Shown: positions 49,544 to 58,241 of the stretch, piece after piece
How positions within the stretch are numbered: position 1 is the stretch's first letter
How the letters are laid out: the number at the start of each line of letters is the position of its first letter
NCBI RefSeq assembly: GCF_900167465.1
Contig: NZ_FUWR01000007.1
Location: forward strand, 62,001 to 126,000
DNA length: 64,000 nt
From: Trichlorobacter thiogenes
GTDB lineage: Bacteria; Desulfobacterota; Desulfuromonadia; Geobacterales; Pseudopelobacteraceae
Reading direction: 5' to 3'
Program-made: the position numbers and the translations under genes
Notes under the pieces: generated by a model
The model's input: only the letters and a program-made list of their open reading frames with translations
Told to the model about the DNA's origin: nothing
Databases searched by the model: none

Positions 49544-51049
49544 CTATCGCTTCAGTTTAAAACGCTGCACCTTACCGGTTGCAGTACGGGGCAGGTCATC
49601 CACAAAGAAATAGCGCACCGGTAGCATGTAGTCCTGCAAGCGGCTGGCCATGAAGCGGCGGATGTCACGTTCAAGGGCCGGGTCTGCAATGCAGTCCGGC
49701 TTAAGCATAAGGTGGGCTGCCGGTCGCATCAGCCCCATTACCTGACAGGATGCCACGGCGCAATCAGCAACAGATGGATGGGTGCGCAGCAGTTCTTCCA
49801 CCTGTATTGGCGAGATCCACTGGCCACCCACCTTCAGCATGTCGTCACTGCGTCCCCGGTGATAGTAGTAGCCTTCTTGCTCCAGAAAGACATCACCGGT
49901 TTTGATGAAGCCGTCAGCTAGCATGGTGTCTGCAGTTTTTTCTGGCAGGTTCCAGTAGCGTGGAGCAGTGCTGTCTCCTTGTACCTGCAGGTGTCCTGGG
50001 GTGCCGGTCTGAACCGGATTGCCTTCATCATCCACCAGGCGGATCTGGTAGCCCGGTACCGCCTGTCCTGCTGAGCCTGACCTGATCCGGCCTGGCTGGT
50101 TGGAAATAAAGACATGGGTAAGTTCAGTTGTGCCGATCCCGTCCAGAATATCCAGTCCGGTCAGACGCTGCCATTCATCAAACACGGCTGCCGGTAACCC
50201 TTCACCGGCAGAGACGCAGAACCGCATTGGTAGATCCAGTTGAGGGGTGGCTGTTGAGAGGATAATCTGGGCATAGACCGTAGGCACCGAGAAAAACAGG
50301 GTAGGGTGGTGCTGCTTAATCAAGGCCAGCAGTTCCTCTGGCAATGGCTTGCCGGGGTAAAGCAGGGCGGTTGCACCGCTATACAAGGGGAAAGCCAGAC
50401 TGTTGCCCAGGCCATAGGCAAAGAACAGCTTGCTGGCAGAGAAGAGCAGGTCATCCGGCCTGATCCCCAGCACTTTGCTGCCGTACTGCTCTGCAGCAAC
50501 CAGCAGGTCTCGGTGACGGTGGGGCACCCCTTTGGGTTTGCCGGTTGAACCGGAGGTATAGAGCATGAAGGCCAGGTCATCAACTGCAGGGGCAGGGGCC
50601 GCAAGCTCAGCTGTTGGATACTGCTCCAGCCAGCCGGTTAAGGTTTCGGCACAGGCAAGGTCAGTCAGCGCGGGGGATGCAAGTTCTGCAGCCAGAGGGA
50701 CTGCAGAGGAGTACAGCAGGAAGCGCGCACCAGAATCCTGCAGGATGTAGCGGTAGTCATCAGCGGTCAGGGCTGTGCTGACCGGTACCGCAACTGCGCC
50801 ATGCAGCACGGCACCAAGAAAGGCAGCAACAAAGACCGGGCTGTCAGGCAGGATCAGCAGTACACGATCCCCGGCCGTAATAGCGCTTTGCTGCAGCAGG
50901 GTGGCAAAACGGCAGGCAGAGTCTGCCAGCTGTTGGTAGCTGACAGACTCTGCGTTACAGATATAGGCGGTCTTGTCCGGGTGCTTGGCCAGGTTAGGGC
51001 CAAGCAGGGCAATTGCAAGGTTTGAGGCTGCAACTTTCTGGTCAGGCAT
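49544..51049 (-). CDS. AMP-forming aryl/acyl-CoA (or acyl-ACP) ligase
   Basis: A 501-residue member of the ANL superfamily, closest in appearance to benzoate-CoA ligases. Motifs are YTSGSTGKPKGVPHRH (P-loop), DILDGIGTTELTHVF (A5), KTGDVFLEQEGYYYHRGRSDDMLKVGGQWISP (A7-A8) and RTATGKVQRFKL (A10 with catalytic Lys). It adenylates a carboxylic acid and then loads CoA or, given the ACP gene just downstream, possibly the ACP. It is the first gene of the operon, so pathway entry would be activation of an aromatic or short-chain acid. Confidence 0.88.
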   Translation of the reverse strand: MPDQKVAASNLAIALLGPNLAKHPDKTAYICNAESVSYQQLADSACRFATLLQQSAITAGDRVLLILPDSPVFVAAFLGAVLHGAVAVPVSTALTADDYRYILQDSGARFLLYSSAVPLAAELASPALTDLACAETLTGWLEQYPTAELAAPAPAVDDLAFMLYTSGSTGKPKGVPHRHRDLLVAAEQYGSKVLGIRPDDLLFSASKLFFAYGLGNSLAFPLYSGATALLYPGKPLPEELLALIKQHHPTLFFSVPTVYAQIILSTATPQLDLPMRFCVSAGEGLPAAVFDEWQRLTGLDILDGIGTTELTHVFISNQPGRIRSGSAGQAVPGYQIRLVDDEGNPVQTGTPGHLQVQGDSTAPRYWNLPEKTADTMLADGFIKTGDVFLEQEGYYYHRGRSDDMLKVGGQWISPIQVEELLRTHPSVADCAVASCQVMGLMRPAAHLMLKPDCIADPALERDIRRFMASRLQDYMLPVRYFFVDDLPRTATGKVQRFKLKR

Positions 51050-51078
51050 CAGGTGGCCTCCGGCATGGTTTCAGGGTG

Positions 51079-51801
51079 CTATTTTCTTTGACCGCTCCAG
51101 TTACCGCTTAAGGCGTCGTCACAATATCCCCATCTGCCGGAGAAGCTGTTGCCGGAGAAGCGGAATTCAACTTTGCCCCAGAAATACCGCCCGTTTTTAG
51201 GGTGGCTGCAACGTTTGTTGGAGTGATCTTCTATCCAGTAACCACGTAAAACATCATTGCTGACAGATCCGACAAGCTCGCCATTGTCAGTGGTGTAGCG
51301 GCCTGATACGCGGTTGCCCTGCTGGCGGAATTTAATGTCGCCTTCGGTTGAACCCCAGACACCTTCCAGAGAGCTGCCGTCACTGATTGCAAACGGATCT
51401 GCTTCACCACGGTCCGGTGGTGGCGCGGTCTGCCTGCCAGAGGTGCGGGAGCCGCTCCAGGGGCGGGACGGCGCATCGTTGCAGTACCCCCATTTGCCGC
51501 TGAATCCGCTTTCGGTAAATTCAAAGGATACCCGTCCCCAGTGGTAGCGACCGTTTTTTGGGGTGGAGCAGCGCCGGTCAGAACCATCCTCAATCCAGAA
51601 CCCTTCCAGGGTGCTATCAAACAGCTGCCCGGTCAGTTCACCGTTGTCGTTCGTGTAGCGTCCGGTGACGCGGTCCCCTGATTGATGCAGGGTAACAGCG
51701 CCTTCGGTGCTTGAATAGCTGCCGGCAACACTGAAAGCCTGAGAGATACCGGGAACCAGCAGAACAGCCAGAAGTATGATTATTCTTGAGAGTATCTTCA
51801 T
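51079..51801 (-). CDS. Secreted protein with two ~90-residue repeats
   Basis: A 240-residue protein with a signal peptide (IIILLAVLLVPGISQAFS). The mature part is two copies of one domain (residues ~27-120 and ~145-238) sharing GxxSSTEGxxxxxQxGxRVxGRYTxDNGEL, GxWIEDxSxxRCSxPKNGRYxWGxVxFxFxxSxFSGxWGYCxDA. Each copy holds a Cys pair (RCS ... GYC), which may form a disulfide in the periplasm or outside. A beta-rich, lipocalin-like barrel is plausible. I do not know a named family. The start overlaps a small lipoprotein gene by 4 bases. Confidence 0.75.
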   Translation of the reverse strand: MKILSRIIILLAVLLVPGISQAFSVAGSYSSTEGAVTLHQSGDRVTGRYTNDNGELTGQLFDSTLEGFWIEDGSDRRCSTPKNGRYHWGRVSFEFTESGFSGKWGYCNDAPSRPWSGSRTSGRQTAPPPDRGEADPFAISDGSSLEGVWGSTEGDIKFRQQGNRVSGRYTTDNGELVGSVSNDVLRGYWIEDHSNKRCSHPKNGRYFWGKVEFRFSGNSFSGRWGYCDDALSGNWSGQRK

Positions 51802-51989
51802 TGCGTTTTCTCCTTCTGCCCTGTGGGGCGGTTGTTTTCAGGCAGTATGCCAATCTCAAAGGCTCCCTTTTCTCCGGTGAACAGTCCCTGTTGAGGTCCT
51901 TCTTCACGGTGGTTGGGAGGCTGATATGGTTTGATACCGCTGCAACCGGCCAGCAGTATCAGGAACAACAGGCTGGAAACTGTTTTCAT
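51798..51989 (-). CDS. Small lipoprotein
   Basis: A 63-residue protein with a signal sequence and lipobox LLAGC, so Cys16 should be lipidated. The rest is short and polar, with no known domain. It overlaps both the porin gene (one base) and the repeat-protein gene (4 bases). It is therefore made together with them and may anchor one of them at the outer membrane. Confidence 0.7.
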   Translation of the reverse strand: MKTVSSLLFLILLAGCSGIKPYQPPNHREEGPQQGLFTGEKGAFEIGILPENNRPTGQKEKTQ

Positions 51990-53308
51990 CAGAACTTGAC
52001 CCTGGCCCCGAAGGTGCCGATGTTGATGTCGGCAACCGGTGTGCTACCTGTAGCTCTGTCCAGTGAGAAGACCCGGTACTGGAAATACAGTTCTGTGGCG
52101 ATCTTTTCAAAGGCCTGTACCACTGCCGCGCCAACTGAGTAGCCTTTGTCTCCGGCCTGGGCAAGATCATGGGAGCGGGTGTAGTCAACCCCGAAGGCGG
52201 TGTAGCCAAGGCTGCTGAAATTGGCCAGCCAGCCCAGCTTGGCGTAGAGGTTGGTGGCGTCTTTGCGGATTGTATACTGCTGCAGGGCGCCGGACAGGGT
52301 CAGGTTCAGGCCTGTAACGGTGTGTAGTAGCGAGAATGAACCGTCGTAGAGTAGCCCACCGCTTGCCAGTTTGGGGTTTGAAACGGCAAAGGCACCAGCC
52401 CCTTTGAATCCATATCCGTGGCCTCCCCAGAACAGGGCCAGGTCGGAACGCTGGTTGCTGACCAGCGAACCGGCCAGGCTGAAGCCGTAGAGGCTGGGGC
52501 TGTCATACCGCAGACGAGATTGGCGGGAGAGCCCGTCAAAGCTGTTGAAGGCATCGGATACCTTCAGATTGCTTGCTCCGTTGGGGATAAACCCTTGTGT
52601 GCCGCTCTTGCTGCGGAACAGAAAACCGCCCCCCATGTCGGTGATGCTGGCGTACTGAATCACATCGGTTTTGGAAAGATCAATTTCAGCCGTGGTGTTG
52701 GATGCGGTGTCCCCCTTGCCGATGGAGAGCTTGCCAAAGGTCTTGCTGGTCAGCGAAATCTCGACCCAGCGCTGGTCAAAGTAGGTGTCGGTCAGGTATT
52801 TCTGCTGCTGTGAAACTGCAGAGGAACGGTCAGGTGATATGGCAACTTCCAGGCGGGTACCCAGGGTCAGGTCGTCACTGGCCTTAGCGGAGCCCACGAA
52901 TCGAATCCGGCTGTTACTGACGGTATTGTCTACATGGTAGAGAGTATTGTTATAACCGTCATTGGCAACCACCACAGCCCGGTTAAGCTGGCCGGAGATA
53001 CTCAGTTTGACCTTGTCGTTTCCTGACGTAACTGCGGGGAGTACCGGAACCGTTTGTACAGTCTGGGTTGCCGTTGTTTGAACCGGTGGTAATGGCGTCT
53101 GCTGCAAGGTGCTGATCTGCTGCTGTAACCTGTGCAGGATTTCAGACTGGGCCTTGATCTGCTCTGCCTGCTGCTGCAGTTGTTGTTGCTGCTGGCGAAT
53201 GGTTTCCTGCATCTGCTGCAAAACCTGTGGATCAAGCGCTAGTGGTTGGGCCGACACCGTAAGCGGCAGGGACAGCAGCAGAAGTGACTGTGTAAACAGG
53301 TTACGCAT
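51989..53308 (-). CDS. Porin-like outer-membrane protein with coiled-coil N-terminus
   Basis: A 439-residue protein. The signal peptide ends near residue 20 (PLTVSAQP), and a Gln-rich coiled coil follows (residues ~30-70, [21 protein letters not shown]). A beta-barrel of the Gram-negative porin type runs from about residue 95 ([36 protein letters not shown]) to the terminal GARVKF with the final Phe needed for barrel assembly. The coiled coil may bind peptidoglycan or form trimers. It starts within the end of the hybrid kinase gene (8-base overlap), so its expression is tied to that sensor. Confidence 0.85.
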   Translation of the reverse strand: MRNLFTQSLLLLSLPLTVSAQPLALDPQVLQQMQETIRQQQQQLQQQAEQIKAQSEILHRLQQQISTLQQTPLPPVQTTATQTVQTVPVLPAVTSGNDKVKLSISGQLNRAVVVANDGYNNTLYHVDNTVSNSRIRFVGSAKASDDLTLGTRLEVAISPDRSSAVSQQQKYLTDTYFDQRWVEISLTSKTFGKLSIGKGDTASNTTAEIDLSKTDVIQYASITDMGGGFLFRSKSGTQGFIPNGASNLKVSDAFNSFDGLSRQSRLRYDSPSLYGFSLAGSLVSNQRSDLALFWGGHGYGFKGAGAFAVSNPKLASGGLLYDGSFSLLHTVTGLNLTLSGALQQYTIRKDATNLYAKLGWLANFSSLGYTAFGVDYTRSHDLAQAGDKGYSVGAAVVQAFEKIATELYFQYRVFSLDRATGSTPVADINIGTFGARVKF

Positions 53309-55493
53309 GTTTGTCTTCCGATGTGAGATATATGGAGATCTTTGCCAGCAGCTCGGTTGCTATAATCGGTTTGCTGATGTAATCGTTCATGCCTGCGGCC
53401 AGGCAGTTATCCCGGTCAGCCTCGCTTGCTGCTGCGGTCATGGCGATAATCGGCAGCTCTTTTCCTTCAGGCAGTTGCCGAATCTGTTGGGTTGCCTGGA
53501 TGCCGTCCATGACCGGCATCTGCATATCCATCAGGACCAGATCGTAGGTTTCATGTTGAATCAGCTCAACACCTTCTTTTCCATTGTGGGCAACCGTTAC
53601 CTGCAACCCGGCACGACTCAAGAGCTGGCGAGCCACAAACTGGTTAGCTTCGTTGTCTTCAACCAGCAGGATATGGTTGCCGCAGAAGGTCTCGCTGAAC
53701 TGGGACAGGGGGGTAAGCCGACGGTCTGGAAGGGGAGGGGTATCAGGCAGCAGATTAAATATGATGGTGAAGGCAAAGGAACTGCCTTTGTCAGGCAGGC
53801 TGCTGACGGTAATACTACCTCCCATTAACTCCACCAGGTTTCGTGCAATGGAAAGCCCCAGGCCGGTGCCGCCAAAGCGTCTGACAATCGAGTTGTCTGC
53901 CTGGGTAAAGGGCTGAAACAGGTCGTTAAGCTGTGTGGTGTTGATGCCGATACCGGTGTCAGTTACCTGAAAACGGATTACTGCGGTATCTGCTGTCTGC
54001 TCTGCCAGTTCTGCCTTAACCGTGACCGAGCCCTGGTCAGTAAATTTGATGGCATTACTAACCAGATTGTTCAGTACCTGCGTCAATCGTAGTGAGTCAC
54101 CTGTCAGGCGTACCGGAAGGTCAGGAGCCAGTATCAGTTTGAGCTGGAGCCCTTTTTTCTGGGCTGTAGCTATGAACAGGTCAGTTGTTTGCTGCAATAA
54201 CTCAGGCAGGTTCAATTCCCGCTGCTCAAGGGTCACCATGTGGGCTTCAATCTTTGAGAAGTCAAGGATGTCATTTATGATATCCAGCAGGCTGTGGGAT
54301 GAGCGGTTCAGCCGTTCCAGATAGTCACGCTGCAGTGGGGGCAGGTCAGTGGCAAGGGTCAATTGGGTCAGGCCGATAATGGCGTTCATCGGGGTGCGGA
54401 TCTCATGGCTCATATTGGCCAGAAACTCGCTTTTGGCTTGTGTGGCGGTCTGGGCTGCTTCTTCAGCAGCACGCAGCTCTTCCTGTTGCAGTTTAAGCAG
54501 GTGGTTGGTCAGATCAAGCTGTTTGATCTGGGAAAGCAGAAGGCGGGTCAGCAGCATTGCCAGCAGACAGAGCAGGGCGGTGGTAATCCCCTGCTTGACG
54601 ATGGTACTGCGCCAGTCCGCAATGGCTTGGTCCCTGCCAAAAGAGCTGATGGCCACCACCGGATACTTATCCAGCCGATGGTAGGAGATAATCCGGTATT
54701 CACCAGCAATGTTTGATTGTTTGTTGTGGTAGGTGCGTACCGGCTGTTCTGCAACGTATTTTCTGAAAAACGGGGCGGTTTTTTTACCGCTGGTATAGAC
54801 CTTTGGATCAGAGGGTACCAGCACCAGATAGTCGCCAGCGGTGGTGGCCAAGGTAAAACGTCCATTTCTACCGGCAACAATTGAGCTGTACAGGTCCTCA
54901 AAGTAGTGGAGATCAAAAAAGATCAGCGCCACCCCGGCAAAGGCGCCTGATTTTGTTTCCAGGCGGCGTGAGAGAATAAATCCCCATTCTTTATTTGAGA
55001 GCGACTGTACTGGCGGGCTTAACAGGATGTCATCAGTCTTATGATCCCGGTGGTATTTGAAGTAAGCCCGTTCAGAGACATCAGGAAGCGTTGCTATAGC
55101 GGCAAAGGAGGTGGCGCGGACCCTGCCGTTGGCGTCAATAACCGTAATGGCTGAGATGTGGGAAATGGTACCGTTGTGGGAGGTGAGTATCTTTGTCAGG
55201 GTCGGGTGGTTGACAGCCATGATCCCGCCTAAGCCATTAATCTCCCGGATACAGGCCAGCAGGATCTGGTCAGCTTCGGAAAAGGCCCGTTCTGCATGCT
55301 CTTTCAGGGCTCTGGCGTAGCTTTCTGATTGTTGTTCAGCATTACGGACAGCAACCTGAAAGCCGGTGTAGCCATGCCAGATAGAAAGTGAGACAAGGAC
55401 AATCAGAAGCAGAGAAACGCTGGAGATAATTCTACGGCGCAGTGCAAGGTAGTGACCAAGGATCAGGTTGTCAGTTGCAGCAGGGTCAGCCAT
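53301..55493 (-). CDS. Hybrid sensor histidine kinase with Cache sensor and receiver domain
   Basis: A 730-residue membrane kinase. It has a helix at residues ~17-38, a periplasmic double-Cache domain to ~300 ([25 protein letters not shown]-like stretch, [18 protein letters not shown]), a second helix at ~305-325 and a coiled coil. HisKA ([16 protein letters not shown]) and HATPase ([21 protein letters not shown]) follow, and a C-terminal receiver has its acceptor Asp in [15 protein letters not shown]. No output regulator is encoded nearby; the porin, lipoprotein and repeat-protein genes follow in overlapping order. This suggests that it senses a nutrient or solute connected with that porin. 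Confidence 0.9.
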   Translation of the reverse strand: MADPAATDNLILGHYLALRRRIISSVSLLLIVLVSLSIWHGYTGFQVAVRNAEQQSESYARALKEHAERAFSEADQILLACIREINGLGGIMAVNHPTLTKILTSHNGTISHISAITVIDANGRVRATSFAAIATLPDVSERAYFKYHRDHKTDDILLSPPVQSLSNKEWGFILSRRLETKSGAFAGVALIFFDLHYFEDLYSSIVAGRNGRFTLATTAGDYLVLVPSDPKVYTSGKKTAPFFRKYVAEQPVRTYHNKQSNIAGEYRIISYHRLDKYPVVAISSFGRDQAIADWRSTIVKQGITTALLCLLAMLLTRLLLSQIKQLDLTNHLLKLQQEELRAAEEAAQTATQAKSEFLANMSHEIRTPMNAIIGLTQLTLATDLPPLQRDYLERLNRSSHSLLDIINDILDFSKIEAHMVTLEQRELNLPELLQQTTDLFIATAQKKGLQLKLILAPDLPVRLTGDSLRLTQVLNNLVSNAIKFTDQGSVTVKAELAEQTADTAVIRFQVTDTGIGINTTQLNDLFQPFTQADNSIVRRFGGTGLGLSIARNLVELMGGSITVSSLPDKGSSFAFTIIFNLLPDTPPLPDRRLTPLSQFSETFCGNHILLVEDNEANQFVARQLLSRAGLQVTVAHNGKEGVELIQHETYDLVLMDMQMPVMDGIQATQQIRQLPEGKELPIIAMTAAASEADRDNCLAAGMNDYISKPIIATELLAKISIYLTSEDKHA

Positions 55494-55661
55494 CAGATGT
55501 GCCTCTTGGACGCATACCTCAGAAGTTTATAATGAGTGAGACAAAATATCCTGAAGCAACTAACCGGTCAATCAGGTTTATTTTTTGTTTGATACTTCAC
55601 AATTACCCAGCCTGTGGCATACTTGCCACCAGTAGTTTACACGACATTATGGGGTATGCAA

Positions 55662-56759
55662 ATGAAAGTAGCAATTTTAGGTGCAGGCCACGGCGGTATT
55701 GCCATGGCAGGTGATTTGACTCTGGCGGGTCATGAGGTGCGGTTGGCTGCAGACCCGAAGCATGCTTCTAACCTGCAGCTATTGATGGCCTTTGGCGGGA
55801 TCATGGTGGAGGGGGTCACCTCCAGCGGCGCTCCGGTGGGGTTTGCCAAACCGGCTATGATGACCACTGATCTTGGTGCCGCAATCAAAGGGGCTGAGGT
55901 GGTGATGGTGGTGGTGCCTGCCTTTGGCCAGGAACCATACATGCAAGCCCTGATTGAACTGGGTGAAAAAGGGCAGATCATTGTCTTTAACCCCGGCAAG
56001 TTCGGCACCCTGGTCTTTGCCAGGATGTTGCGTGAGGCTGGTCGCTCCAATGATTTTATCATCGGCGAGACCACCTCGTTTATCTTTGCTGCCAAGACCA
56101 AGGGGTTGGGCCATGTCAACATCAAGGCTGCCAAAGAAGAGCTGCCCTTTGCCGCGCTTCCGGCAAAACGGACTGCCGAGGCGCTCTGGGTTTTGACCGA
56201 TCTCTATCCCCAGCTTTCCCCCAGCATGGGGGTGCTGCAGACCAGTATTGATGCGCCGGGCCTGATCATCCACCCAATCTCCACCCTGATGAACATGAGC
56301 CGGATTGAGCAGATGGGGCCGTATCGCAACTCCCACTACGATATTACTCCTTCGGTGGGGCGGATCATGGAGGCGGTGGATCAGGAGCGGATGGAGGTGG
56401 CCAGGCTGCTCTGCCGTGAGACCTTCTCGTTCATGGACACCATGCAGGTGCTGTACAAGGTCAAGGGGGAGAGTGCCTACGATATGATGTATCAGGTCTC
56501 GGCCCATAACGTCCAGATGGCGCCGGACAGCCTGAATCACCGCTACGTGACCGAGGATATCCCCTATGGTCTGGCCACCATTGCGGCAATCGGCCGCCAG
56601 ATCGGGGTGCCGGTGCCGCGCATAGAGGCGATGGTGAATGTGGCCTGCATGGCTAATGGCGTGGATTACTGGTCAAGCGGCCGGACCGTTGAAAAGATGG
56701 GTCTGTCCGGGATGAATGGGCAGCAGATGGCCCGTTACGCCCTGGAAGGAACGCTGTGA
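55662..56759 (+). CDS. NAD(P)-dependent opine (octopine/nopaline) dehydrogenase family enzyme
   Basis: A ~365-residue two-domain oxidoreductase. The Rossmann opening VAILGAGHGGIAMAGDLTLAGHEVRL leads the nucleotide domain. The C-terminal octopine-DH domain begins near residue 190, with LIIHPISTLMNMSRIEQMG holding the conserved His and the later NHRYVTEDIPYGLATIA. Such enzymes reductively join an amino acid and a 2-oxo acid. The ATG at 55662 is preferred (GGGGT 7 bases upstream); 55656 is possible. It overlaps a drug-efflux-type MFS gene by 4 bases, and a 2-oxo acid decarboxylase follows. Substrates are unknown. Confidence 0.8.
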   Translation: MKVAILGAGHGGIAMAGDLTLAGHEVRLAADPKHASNLQLLMAFGGIMVEGVTSSGAPVGFAKPAMMTTDLGAAIKGAEVVMVVVPAFGQEPYMQALIELGEKGQIIVFNPGKFGTLVFARMLREAGRSNDFIIGETTSFIFAAKTKGLGHVNIKAAKEELPFAALPAKRTAEALWVLTDLYPQLSPSMGVLQTSIDAPGLIIHPISTLMNMSRIEQMGPYRNSHYDITPSVGRIMEAVDQERMEVARLLCRETFSFMDTMQVLYKVKGESAYDMMYQVSAHNVQMAPDSLNHRYVTEDIPYGLATIAAIGRQIGVPVPRIEAMVNVACMANGVDYWSSGRTVEKMGLSGMNGQQMARYALEGTL

Positions 56760-58180
56760 CCGCAGCTCAGGACAGTACAAAAAATCGCGGTATCTGGGTC
56801 CTGTTCAGCATCGCTTTTGCCACCTTCATGGTCAATGCTGATTCCTACATCGTCAATATCTCGCTGCCGGTGATAGCAGACTATTTCAAGGTCGGCACTG
56901 AAGCGGTCTCCTGGGTGGTGATGTCCTACCAGCTGACCGTCACCGCCTTGCTGCTGGTATTTGGCACCCTGGGAGACCGGATCGGCATCAAGCGGCTGTT
57001 CATGCTGGGCTATGGGGTCTTTACGCTTAGTTCATTGTTCTGCGCTATCTCGCCCACCCTGGGTTGGCTGGTGGCCAGCCGCGCCCTGCAGGGGATCGGT
57101 GCCTCGGTGCTCTACGCCCTGACCCCGGCCATGGTGCCGCGCTATCTGTCGCCGGAACAGCGCGGACCTGCCTTTGGCGCCCTGGCAACGGCAGCAGCCC
57201 TGGGGATCTCGGTTGGCACGCCGCTGGGGGGATTGATCACCGGGCTGCTGTCCTGGCACTGGGCCTTTTTGATCAATATTCCGATCGGGATTGTGGCCAT
57301 GCTGGTTGCTAAACGGGTGTTGCCAGCGGATCAGTCTGCTGATGCAAAGGCTCCATTGCCTGCGTTTGATTATGCAGGTTCAGTCTTCAGCGCCCTGGCT
57401 CTGGTCAGTCTGATCTACAGCTTCAGCAAACTGAACAGCCTGGGGCTGGCGCCAACGGTACTGGGGGCTGCGGTACTGTTTGTGATCAGTCTGGTGCTCT
57501 TTATCCTCTGGGAACGCCGGGCTGTGCATCCGTTGCTGGATTACAGCCTGTTCCGCTCACCGGCCTTCAACTTTGGCAATCTGGCCAACTTCCTCTGTCT
57601 GTGCTATCTGGCAGGTCATAACTTCATCACCCCCTTCTATCTGATGACCGTGAAAGGGCTGCCCACCGAGCGGGCTGGCACGGTTTTTCTGTTGTATTCA
57701 CTGATCTACATGGGGATGGGGCCGCTGGCCGGACAACTCTCCAAACGGATCAATCCAAGGCTGCTCTGTACTGTCGCGCTTGTCGGTGGCGTGCTGGTCT
57801 CCTTTGGCTTCAGCCATTTCTTGCATACGGCAGGGATGCTGCCGGTTTATGGCTATTTTGTAGGGCTGGCGCTGGTAATGGCCACCTTTATCCCTTCCAA
57901 CAATAACGTGGTAATGGGCATGGCGCCGCCGGGCAAACAGGGGGCGGTGTCCGGCAGTTTTCGGATGGTGGGCAGGGTGGGGATGACGGTTGGGGTCTGT
58001 CTGTTCCAAACCATCTTTACCCTGGCAGCACTGCAACAGTCAGGCAAGCTGCAGGCAGATCTACTTAAGTCAGTTGCGCGTACACAGTTGTTGTCTGCCT
58101 TCAGTACGGTCTACCTGGTTGGTGCGGTGCTGTTTGCCGTGGCAGCTGTCGGTTCGTTTCTCGCTCGGGAGCGGTACTAG
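56756..58180 (+). CDS. MFS efflux transporter, DHA2 (EmrB/QacA) type
   Basis: A 474-residue permease with about 14 membrane helices. Motifs are SLPVIADYFKVGTEAVSWVVMSYQL (helix 1 to 2), GDRIGIKRLF (motif A) and SRALQGIGASVLYAL (motif B), with GTPLGGLITGLLSWHWAFLINIPIG (motif C region). The GTG start overlaps the stop of the opine-DH-type gene (GTGA), so it is translated with it and probably exports its product. Confidence 0.88.
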   Translation: MTAAQDSTKNRGIWVLFSIAFATFMVNADSYIVNISLPVIADYFKVGTEAVSWVVMSYQLTVTALLLVFGTLGDRIGIKRLFMLGYGVFTLSSLFCAISPTLGWLVASRALQGIGASVLYALTPAMVPRYLSPEQRGPAFGALATAAALGISVGTPLGGLITGLLSWHWAFLINIPIGIVAMLVAKRVLPADQSADAKAPLPAFDYAGSVFSALALVSLIYSFSKLNSLGLAPTVLGAAVLFVISLVLFILWERRAVHPLLDYSLFRSPAFNFGNLANFLCLCYLAGHNFITPFYLMTVKGLPTERAGTVFLLYSLIYMGMGPLAGQLSKRINPRLLCTVALVGGVLVSFGFSHFLHTAGMLPVYGYFVGLALVMATFIPSNNNVVMGMAPPGKQGAVSGSFRMVGRVGMTVGVCLFQTIFTLAALQQSGKLQADLLKSVARTQLLSAFSTVYLVGAVLFAVAAVGSFLARERY

Positions 58181-58241
58181 GGCTCTGGCTCTTGCATGGT
58201 TGCTGTCACGCATCACAAGACCCGATTGAAAGGGGCACAAA

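Noticed and set aside
53150-53230. CTG/CAG-like triplet run as a microsatellite
   Set aside because: It encodes the Gln-rich coiled coil of the porin in frame and is interrupted often; no evidence for repeat instability.
55779-56540. 253-codon minus-strand frame over the opine-DH-type gene
   Set aside because: His-rich, low-complexity shadow of a well-supported plus-strand enzyme.
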